A stretch of DNA of 6,045 nt from Oligoflexia bacterium (GTDB lineage: Bacteria; Bdellovibrionota; JAFGOL01), in NCBI GenBank assembly GCA_016926495.1, contig JAFGOL010000017.1, forward strand, positions 1-6,045. The letters are read 5' to 3'. The stretch's first letter is position 1, and the number at the start of each line of letters is the position of its first letter. The notes under the pieces were generated by a model. It did not search any database and was not told the DNA's origin. It worked only from the letters and a program-made list of their open reading frames with translations. The translations under genes and the position numbers were made by a program. Positions 1 through 5,585 of the stretch are shown here, in pieces.

Positions 1-386
1 CGGCAGCCTTCAAGAAGAAAAAGCCTTGAGGCGAGTTCCTTATGAGGAATTGTCAATTCGGGAGTCGAGATTAAAACGCCTTCGTAAAGGATTATATCAA
101 TGTCAATTTCCCGCTCGGCCCACCTGGACCTGTCAATCCTGCCGATTTTTTTTTCAATATCCTTTGCTTGAGCCAGCAGTGCGGCAGGCTCAATCGAAGT
201 TTCGGCAAGCAACACCTGGTTGAGATAAAATGCCTGGCCTTCAAAACCCACGGGCGATGTTTCCATAACCGGTGATTTACCGGTTATCTTCAGCATTTCC
301 AGACTCTCAAGCTCATTACGGGCCTGCTCAAGAAAATACTCCCTGTCCCCCATATTTGATCCAAGTGATAAAAAACAAAAACTCAT
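1..386 (-). CDS. folK: FolK, 6-hydroxymethyl-7,8-dihydropterin pyrophosphokinase (C-terminus off the left edge)
   Basis: FolK transfers pyrophosphate from ATP to 6-hydroxymethyl-7,8-dihydropterin in folate biosynthesis and acts in the cytosol. The reading frame was translated by hand from the minus strand and stays open for 128 residues to the window edge; E. coli FolK has 159, so about 30 are missing. Visible family features are the first strand LSLGSNMGDR (residues 6-15), the ETSPVG and YLNQ segments (residues 42-57), the Mg-binding EREIDIDIILY (91-101, with Asp95 and Asp97 matching E. coli numbering), and TIPHKELASR (112-121, with His115 and Arg121). The ATG at 386 is chosen because the conserved first strand begins within five residues of it. 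No good Shine-Dalgarno is seen. The start lies 6 bp after the stop of the upstream dapF-like gene, so translational coupling is likely. Confidence 0.95.
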   Translation of the reverse strand, partial: MSFCFLSLGSNMGDREYFLEQARNELESLEMLKITGKSPVMETSPVGFEGQAFYLNQVLLAETSIEPAALLAQAKDIEKKIGRIDRSRWAEREIDIDIILYEGVLISTPELTIPHKELASRLFLLEGC

Positions 387-392
387 TACGGA

Positions 393-1247
393 TTATATTA
401 ATTGCCTTTTTCTGACCTTTTCAATATCAAAGCTCATCATTTCCGAGGTAATATGTCCGCTGTAAGCGACCCTGGCCTCTCCCTCCACGTTAACGGAGCC
501 GTTTTTATCGAAAACCTTGAGAAGTCCGCCCCATGAATGCGCTATAACCGCGCCTTCGGTTTCCTGCCTTTTCTGCGCTACCAGATGAGCAGCGACGATA
601 CCGTTGCCGCTGGAATTAACAAGGCCGTTCACGCCCGCTTCAAAGGTTATTACATTCATATTATGGGGATCAATCACATCGTAAAAGGTAACGTCGATAC
701 CCTTGGGCTGAAACCTTGTGTGATTTGAAAGCATATAGCCGAAACCCTTGACGTCAAACGCCGCCACCTTTCCGACTTTAAGTACAAGGTGAGTAAAACC
801 CGTGTCTATATAAGCAAGCTCAATCACCTTGTTATCAAAATGATGGGGAATTTCAAGCTCGCACCTGAGATCGGCTTTTTTGAGTCCGGGCACGGAAACC
901 CCGACAAGCTCGTCATCCACTTCCCCGTCCACGACACCGGAAAGTGTTTCAATTTTCTGCGTATTGCCGGCAACTTCCTTTTCATTCGCGAACCTTATGG
1001 AAGCCCTGACGCCGTTACTGCTGAAATCAAGCTCGTTACCGTCGCCGGAAAAAATCCTCGTCCTGTAATCGGCGACATCGGACAATTCCACGAAACAAAC
1101 GCCGTCCGCGCCTATGCCGTACCTTCTGGCACACATAAGCTCAACCAGATCTTCCTGATGGTCCGTGTTAAAAATCTTCTTCCTGTTGTCAAAAACAATA
1201 AAGTCGTTGCCTGCAGCGCTGATTTTTAAAAATTCCAGTTTAACCAT
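393..1247 (-). CDS. DapF-family (diaminopimelate epimerase fold) protein lacking both catalytic cysteines
   Basis: DapF interconverts LL- and meso-diaminopimelate with two cysteines acting as acid and base. This 284-residue protein has normal family length and landmarks: AAGNDF (residues 11-16), GIGADG (44-49), RIFSGDGNEL (64-73) and SSGNG (212-216). However, both catalytic positions are serine. Ser76, in FSSNGVR, aligns with Cys73 of the usual CGNG motif, and Ser213 aligns with Cys217 of the usual ACGSG motif. Substrate ligands are also changed: Asn64 to Ser67, Asn157 of GNPH to Phe151, Asn190 to Asp185, and Arg209 to Ala204. The only cysteines (39, 51, 129) are elsewhere. The ATG at 1247 has a GGGAG site 8 nt upstream and overlaps the lipoprotein gene by 8 bp. 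Family membership is clear. DAP epimerase activity is doubtful, so I give no symbol. It may be a pseudoenzyme or an isomerase with another substrate. Confidence 0.85.
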   Translation of the reverse strand: MVKLEFLKISAAGNDFIVFDNRKKIFNTDHQEDLVELMCARRYGIGADGVCFVELSDVADYRTRIFSGDGNELDFSSNGVRASIRFANEKEVAGNTQKIETLSGVVDGEVDDELVGVSVPGLKKADLRCELEIPHHFDNKVIELAYIDTGFTHLVLKVGKVAAFDVKGFGYMLSNHTRFQPKGIDVTFYDVIDPHNMNVITFEAGVNGLVNSSGNGIVAAHLVAQKRQETEGAVIAHSWGGLLKVFDKNGSVNVEGEARVAYSGHITSEMMSFDIEKVRKRQLI

Positions 1248-1362
1248 TGTCCGTACTCCCGGTATTATCAGGCTCTTCTTTTAGAGGCGGCAGAGGCGGT
1301 TTTTTTACCCCGCAGGAAGCAATCAACGTAATCAGGGTAAAGAGAACCATCAAATATTTCAT
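1240..1362 (-). CDS. Small LptM (YifL)-like lipoprotein, 40 residues
   Basis: This short gene encodes a 40-residue protein: a hydrophobic signal peptide (residues 1-16), lipobox IASC with the acylated Cys17, then CGVKKPPLPP (17-26) and an acidic, polar tail. The motif after the cysteine resembles the CGxKGPLxxP signature of LptM/YifL, the small outer-membrane lipoprotein that assists the LptDE lipopolysaccharide translocon in E. coli. In E. coli and many other proteobacteria that gene sits directly upstream of dapF. The same order is found here, and the stop overlaps the dapF-like start by 8 bp. E. coli LptM is longer (67 residues). The ATG at 1362 gives a complete signal peptide; the internal Met5 is a possible alternative start. 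The lipoprotein call is strong. The LptM assignment rests on a short motif plus gene order, so no symbol is given. Confidence 0.75.
   Translation of the reverse strand: MKYLMVLFTLITLIASCGVKKPPLPPLKEEPDNTGSTDNG
1256..1260 (-). promoter_or_regulatory. Shine-Dalgarno GGGAG of the dapF-like gene
   Basis: GGGAG on the minus strand lies 8 nt before the ATG at 1247. It supports that start and lies inside the coding sequence of the preceding lipoprotein gene. Confidence 0.6.
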
Positions 1363-1370
1363 AATCCAAT

Positions 1371-1399
1371 ATTTAACAGCTTTTCCGCACTTAAATCAA
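1371..1399 (-). promoter_or_regulatory. Candidate promoter of the lipoprotein/dapF-like/folK cluster
   Basis: The minus strand has TTGATT (positions 1399-1394, -35-like, 4 of 6 matches), a 17-nt spacer, then TTAAAT (1376-1371, -10-like, 4 of 6 matches). The predicted transcription start lies only a few bases before the ATG at 1362, implying a very short or absent leader. The placement fits the divergent gap, but the match is moderate and comes from inspection only. Confidence 0.4.
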
Positions 1400-1400
1400 G

Positions 1401-1409
1401 TGGTATGAT
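1401..1409 (+). promoter_or_regulatory. Candidate extended -10 promoter of the sigma-like/GT51 operon
   Basis: TGGTATGAT fits an extended -10 element (TGn followed by TATGAT, one mismatch from TATAAT). The region 17 bp upstream (TTTTCC) is a poor -35 box, which extended -10 promoters tolerate. A start 6-7 nt downstream would fall on or next to the GTG at 1416, giving a leaderless mRNA. An alternative, given the product, is that the operon is read by a non-housekeeping sigma whose motif I cannot recognise. Confidence 0.4.
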
Positions 1410-1415
1410 CGGCCC

Positions 1416-2891
1416 GTGAATAATGAGCTTGTAAATTTATCGGAATTGATAAGGAAGTATCAATTACAAATTTCCGATCTGATCACCTATTCGTGCATAC
1501 TTACGGAGAAGAAAACTCTGTCTCTTTTACTAAGCAGGACATATTGCTCCATATATTCAGATATCAGGACAAGGAAGATCACAACCCCCCTGCACATGTT
1601 TATTTACAGGCATACCATTGAAAACATCGTCAATTTTGAAAAATTACCTCAGAAATCAGTCCCGGTAATAAAAGAGCTGGACAACAGCGTAAGCATAAAC
1701 GAATACAAACTGACGTCATTTGACGAGTCCGAACTTTTCTCCGCGTTAAAAACCCTCACGCCCGAGGAAAGAATAATTCTGTGCCTCAAGTACAGGCATA
1801 AACTGAATATAAGGGAAATATCATCCTTATTCAAAACAACCCCGGGGACCATATATTCAAAGATCCTCTCGGGCAAAAGCCAGATGGCAGAACATATTAT
1901 AAAATCAAAACTCATTATAGAAAAAAATGCCACGAGCTCCAAAAACAGCACCTGTTTTTTTATAAAAAACCTGCAGTCAAGATACGAAAACCGCCTTTTG
2001 CTGCCAGATAAAACAGAAGAAATCGAAAATCACCTTGAAGAATGCAAGTCGTGCAGAAATTTCTACAGCTGGCAGTCAAGCATAGAGAAGGCATTTGAAA
2101 AAGGCAGCACCCTTACGGATTACAGTGCAATTACAAGCTCGGTTTTCGGCAGAGTAAGCAGGGCCAGCATATTAAAAAACGCCCTTTACTTTGTCATGAA
2201 TAACTGGACAATAAGGTTTCCGGCCTTTATTGCCGTAATTATTTTGTCCGCCTATCTTATAAATCTTTCAGGGGTAATAGATAAAATAAAAGGTATAGAT
2301 ATAACTTCCAGAATAGCCGAAACGATACAGCACCAGTTCAAACCCATACGCCTGGCACTGCAAAGCAAACCTGACGCAGAAGAGAAAAAAACCACTGACC
2401 CAGAACCTGTCGCGGAGGTTATTGCAAAAACCCCGGAAAAAGCCCGGACAGAAGTAAAAACAACCGCAAAACAGGAAACAGCGACACAAACAAAAACCGA
2501 TACTAAAACCGAAACCGAAGTTAAGACGCAGGCTCCCGCTCCCCAGCCCGCGCGCAAGGAAAAGGAACCTGTAAAAGCACCGGTTGAAGAAATCCAGTAT
2601 GTCTATAAATACATTCTGCAATCCACGGAATGGAGCGCGATAGACGAGAAACTCAAGGCGCTGCTTACCGCTAATAACGCCAGAAAAGCCGGACAATACG
2701 AATTCGGAGCGGAAAACAACGGAGGAAGCTATTACCATTTTACCCTGCCGGACAAACAGGTTGACGGCTTTATATCGGAAATAGAAAAAATAGCGAGTTT
2801 CCAGTTGATAAAACAGAAAGAAAGCAGGAATACAGCGGATAACCGCCTGCGATTCGTAATCTGGATCGGAAGAAAGAGTATTGAACAATGA
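1416..2891 (+). CDS. Membrane-anchored ECF-like sigma factor fused to an anti-sigma-like zinc finger, TM helix and C-terminal domain
   Basis: This 491-residue protein appears to join a transcription factor and its regulator in one chain. Residues 10-75 have the size and a few residues (PLHMFIYRHTIENI, 58-71) of sigma region 2, but the acidic DAED-type core-binding motif is absent. Residues 107-157 are a good sigma-70 region 4 helix-turn-helix (LTPEERIILCLKYRHKLNIR, then SSLFKTTPGTIYSKI). Residues 206-213 carry HLEECKSC, the H-x3-C-x2-C motif of zinc anti-sigma domains. A single hydrophobic span follows (about 268-288), then a Lys/Thr/Glu/Pro-rich linker (318-392) and a folded-looking domain (393-490) that I cannot name. 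The GTG at 1416 is the only start that keeps the N-terminus, since an in-frame TAA lies at 1392. No Shine-Dalgarno is seen. The stop overlaps the next start as ATGA. Promoter specificity and sigma activity are inferred. Confidence 0.8.
   Translation: MNNELVNLSELIRKYQLQISDLITYSCILTEKKTLSLLLSRTYCSIYSDIRTRKITTPLHMFIYRHTIENIVNFEKLPQKSVPVIKELDNSVSINEYKLTSFDESELFSALKTLTPEERIILCLKYRHKLNIREISSLFKTTPGTIYSKILSGKSQMAEHIIKSKLIIEKNATSSKNSTCFFIKNLQSRYENRLLLPDKTEEIENHLEECKSCRNFYSWQSSIEKAFEKGSTLTDYSAITSSVFGRVSRASILKNALYFVMNNWTIRFPAFIAVIILSAYLINLSGVIDKIKGIDITSRIAETIQHQFKPIRLALQSKPDAEEKKTTDPEPVAEVIAKTPEKARTEVKTTAKQETATQTKTDTKTETEVKTQAPAPQPARKEKEPVKAPVEEIQYVYKYILQSTEWSAIDEKLKALLTANNARKAGQYEFGAENNGGSYYHFTLPDKQVDGFISEIEKIASFQLIKQKESRNTADNRLRFVIWIGRKSIEQ
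2867..2878 (+). promoter_or_regulatory. Purine-rich ribosome-binding region of the GT51 gene
   Basis: A purine stretch ending in AAAGAG lies 9 nt before the ATG at 2888, within the end of the sigma-like gene. It is weak as a Shine-Dalgarno, so coupling through the ATGA overlap probably also contributes. Confidence 0.35.
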
Positions 2892-4318
2892 TAAAGCTTA
2901 CCGAACTATACAAATTCATACACCTGCTGATTCACGGCAGCAACGCCGAAACGGCCGCGAGTCTAGGCGTGGATATTTTTATTTTTTCAATCGTCTTCGC
3001 TGTTCTATACGTGATGCCTTTCATAGTATGGCACTATTTTTCTTCAACTTACAATGTAACCAAAACCCTGGTAAAGCTGCTTGTCCTTTATTTCAACATA
3101 TTGATCAGGATCATCAGGGAATTCCTGAGCCTGATGTATATACATATTTACGTGCTGGTTGTTATAGCCATCATCATTTTTTTATGGCTGGTCACCGTTT
3201 ACCTTGACCCGTTTAACGACTATTCCCTGGAAAAAACGGCGATAGTCCAATCCAGTATAGTAACCGACGCGAATGACAATATCATGGACTATATATTCGA
3301 TGACACGATCCGTATATGGGCACCCATGAACAAAATCGACGCAAAGGCCGTCTCTTTAATACTTTTTTCGGAAGACGACAAATTTTACAAGCACAGCGGT
3401 TTTGACATTGTTGAAATATTCGCGTCCCTTAAAAAGAACTTTATAAAAAAATGTTATGCGCGCGGGGGAAGCACCATAACGCAGCAACTCGCGAAAAACG
3501 CGTTTTTAACAAAGGAAAAATCCATAAAAAGAAAATTACGCGAATTCGCGATATCACTTAAGCTTGAAACCCGGTTATCCAAGGAAGAAATAATTCACAT
3601 GTACCTTAACCTCGTAGAGTGGGGGCCCGGTATTTACGGAATAGAATCCGCGAGCAGGTATTACTTCGACAGACCCGCTGAATCCCTGACCCTGGCGCAA
3701 TGTTACTTCCTCGCGCTTATACTGCCCAATCCGAAATTCTTTTCGCCTTTTTACAACCCTCAAAACATGAAAAAGATAAGGTTAAGACAGCGTTCCCTGG
3801 CCAGGAGATTGTTTTTTGAAAACCAGATCAGCCGCGAGGAATGGGAAAAACAGCAAAGCATGAGCTTCTGGTTTTATTTAAACCGGAGTCCTAAAAACCT
3901 GTTATCCGTTTATCCCAAGCTGGACTCGGAAAACAGGGAAGATAAACTCCCTCTGTTCGCCGGACTTGAAAAATATCTCGTTAAAAAGCTGGGAGAACAT
4001 CTTCTTTACCGCAGGGGAATGAAAATAAAGCTGACCCTGGACAAACAAAGGCAAAGCGGCGTCATGGAAACCTGCAACAGGCTGAACAGGCTTACAGACT
4101 ACAATTCAAACGACCTCAATTTCATTCCCATCACGCAGAAAGGCAGGATAATCGCTGTCGCGCCCCTGGCAAGCACTACTCCCGAAAATATAAAAACGCT
4201 GATGAACGATCTGCAAAAAGGCGAAAAACCCGGGAAAATATATACTATCGGCAACATGCCCTGGAAACGGATGATAGCATCTTCGGAAAAACTGCCTGCA
4301 TTCCCTATGAAAAAATAA
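2888..4318 (+). CDS. GT51 peptidoglycan glycosyltransferase with a PBP1-like tail but no transpeptidase domain
   Basis: Polymerises lipid II into glycan strands at the outer face of the inner membrane. Hydrophobic segments lie at about 27-50, 61-78 (weaker) and 83-106. The GT51 motifs are intact: EDDKFYKHSGFD (162-173, catalytic Glu162), GGSTITQQLAKN (193-204), RKLRE (215-219, second catalytic Glu219, 57 residues after the first as in PBP2 and Aquifex PBP1A), KEEIIHMYLN (232-241), and the YF and ALILPNP segments up to 282. Residues 355-427 resemble the linker before the transpeptidase in class A PBPs (YRRGMKIKLTLDKQ, then GRIIAVAP). The protein ends at residue 476 with no SxxK, SxN or KTG motif, so it cannot be an active transpeptidase of the usual kind. 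It is longer than MtgA-type monofunctional enzymes. It overlaps the upstream gene by 4 bp and the convergent uppP gene by 14 bp. Confidence 0.93.
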   Translation: MIKLTELYKFIHLLIHGSNAETAASLGVDIFIFSIVFAVLYVMPFIVWHYFSSTYNVTKTLVKLLVLYFNILIRIIREFLSLMYIHIYVLVVIAIIIFLWLVTVYLDPFNDYSLEKTAIVQSSIVTDANDNIMDYIFDDTIRIWAPMNKIDAKAVSLILFSEDDKFYKHSGFDIVEIFASLKKNFIKKCYARGGSTITQQLAKNAFLTKEKSIKRKLREFAISLKLETRLSKEEIIHMYLNLVEWGPGIYGIESASRYYFDRPAESLTLAQCYFLALILPNPKFFSPFYNPQNMKKIRLRQRSLARRLFFENQISREEWEKQQSMSFWFYLNRSPKNLLSVYPKLDSENREDKLPLFAGLEKYLVKKLGEHLLYRRGMKIKLTLDKQRQSGVMETCNRLNRLTDYNSNDLNFIPITQKGRIIAVAPLASTTPENIKTLMNDLQKGEKPGKIYTIGNMPWKRMIASSEKLPAFPMKK

Positions 4319-5585
4319 GATCTTCGGGGCTTTTCAGCAGGGTCACCGTACCGGCGTCAATATCATATTCGTAAGACCACAAAACCCCGGTGCCCTTTTT
4401 ACCGTCAAGGACAAATTCCATGTATATCCTTCCGTTTGTCCGGTCTATTCCCAGTTTGTCCAGATAGCCGTTCATGCCTGACGCGGAATCCGTGACGGGA
4501 CCGATCATCCTGTAAGCCTTTTCGCCCCCGACAATAATTTCACTTAACGTTTTTTTACGCTGTCCGGCCCCAAGGCAAAGAAAGGAAGGCAGCTTTTTTA
4601 TCTGTATGTACATATTGTCCAGCTCAAGTATCCTGTCCCTTTGGGGATTGACCAAAGCTTCAAGAATATCAGGTTCGCTGTTATAAGAAACCAGGTGCAA
4701 AAAAGTGCCTGTCGCCGCATGCGGGAAAGTCCGTTCAAGGCTGACACCTCTTGTTACGGCAATATCTTTATCAGGACTCTGTATTATGGCCACCTTGGCT
4801 CCCAGCGACGAATTAAGAATTATAAGGGCAAGGACTATCCTGTAAACAGCGAAGGGAAGCAGTTTGATCCTGGGTATCAGCTTCAAAAAAAACACTACCG
4901 AAAGCCAGCCCAGCAGAAATGACATAAGGAACCCCACGGAAACCAGGAACAGGTTGTACGGAGTAAACGAGGCGGAAGTTTTTATAAACTCATATCCGGT
5001 CGCGCACAGCATGACCGGGACCGCGCATATAAAGGAATAGGAAGCCGCCTTTTTATGATCAAGCCCGCCGAAAATACCGCCGGAAATAGTGGCCCCGGAC
5101 CTGCTCATTCCGGGCCACAGGGAGAGGCACTGGAAAAACCCTATCAGTAACGAAGATTTATACGTGAAAGGCCCGGTGTTATTTTTGCGCCTCCTGCCGA
5201 TATAATCAGCCATAAGCATTACGAAGCTGCCCATAATTAAACCGATGGCCACCGTAAAGGAAGAAAAAAGATACCGTTTTATCACTCCGTGCAAAAAGTA
5301 ACCGGCAATCAGGGCGGGTATTGTAGTCAATATAACATGTATAATGTTTGGAAACACAGCCAGATTAGGTTTGAATTTTACATATTCCCTGAATTTATCC
5401 CTGTAAACAATAATGACCGCGAAGATCGCGCCCATCTGGATAGCGATATCAAAAGTTTTCGCGAATTCCCCGCTGAACTCAAGAAGCTGTCCGGCGACAA
5501 TAAGGTGGCCGGTTGAAGACACCGGAATGAATTCCGTAAAGCCTTCAAGAATTCCAAGCAACGCAGCTTTAAGTATATCGTACAT
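4305..5585 (-). CDS. uppP: UppP (BacA) undecaprenyl-diphosphatase with a ~165-residue C-terminal extension
   Basis: Removes one phosphate from undecaprenyl pyrophosphate, regenerating the lipid carrier for peptidoglycan and other polymers; integral inner-membrane enzyme. Residues 1-260 match the whole family (E. coli protein about 273 residues). They include [15 protein letters not shown] (14-28) with Glu14, Glu18, Ser24 and His27, corresponding to E. coli Glu17, Glu21, Ser27 and His30, and [15 protein letters not shown] (156-170) with Arg162, corresponding to Arg174. Residues 262-426 follow the last membrane helix and are extra: a soluble-looking, mixed alpha/beta-type region with no motif I recognise. 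The ATG at 5585 has GGAGG 5 nt upstream and overlaps the uvrA stop by 17 bp, so the two are probably co-transcribed. The 3' end overlaps the convergent GT51 gene by 14 bp. The core call is very secure; the function of the extension is unknown. Confidence 0.96.
   Translation of the reverse strand: MYDILKAALLGILEGFTEFIPVSSTGHLIVAGQLLEFSGEFAKTFDIAIQMGAIFAVIIVYRDKFREYVKFKPNLAVFPNIIHVILTTIPALIAGYFLHGVIKRYLFSSFTVAIGLIMGSFVMLMADYIGRRRKNNTGPFTYKSSLLIGFFQCLSLWPGMSRSGATISGGIFGGLDHKKAASYSFICAVPVMLCATGYEFIKTSASFTPYNLFLVSVGFLMSFLLGWLSVVFFLKLIPRIKLLPFAVYRIVLALIILNSSLGAKVAIIQSPDKDIAVTRGVSLERTFPHAATGTFLHLVSYNSEPDILEALVNPQRDRILELDNMYIQIKKLPSFLCLGAGQRKKTLSEIIVGGEKAYRMIGPVTDSASGMNGYLDKLGIDRTNGRIYMEFVLDGKKGTGVLWSYEYDIDAGTVTLLKSPEDLIFS

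Noticed and set aside
26..223. Open frame of 65 codons on the plus strand
   Set aside because: Opposite strand of folK, whose motifs occupy the same bases.
537..728. Open frame of 63 codons on the plus strand
   Set aside because: Shadow of the dapF-like gene with no independent coding evidence.
789..1229. Open frame of 146 codons on the plus strand
   Set aside because: Lies antisense to the dapF-like gene, which has clear family motifs throughout; the plus-strand product resembles nothing recognised.
1942..1976. T-run followed by A-run resembling a terminator hairpin
   Set aside because: AT-only stem with no GC core, located inside the sigma-like coding sequence between its two conserved parts.
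2252..2557. Open frame of 101 codons on the minus strand with a hydrophobic product
   Set aside because: The Val/Ser/Phe-rich appearance comes from reading the Lys/Thr/Glu-rich linker codons backwards.
2268..2888. Open frame of 206 codons on the minus strand
   Set aside because: Antisense to the linker and C-terminal domain of the sigma-like protein; the Phe/Cys/Gly/Leu-rich product is typical of an antisense reading of that sequence.
2881..3207. Open frame of 108 codons on the plus strand overlapping the GT51 start
   Set aside because: Out-of-frame shadow of the GT51 N-terminus; the GT51 frame has the ATGA junction and the membrane segments.
4307..4336. TGAAAA and TTTTCA arms flanking AAGATCTT near the convergent stops
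   Set aside because: Short arms with a long loop and no T-tract; too weak to call a bidirectional terminator.
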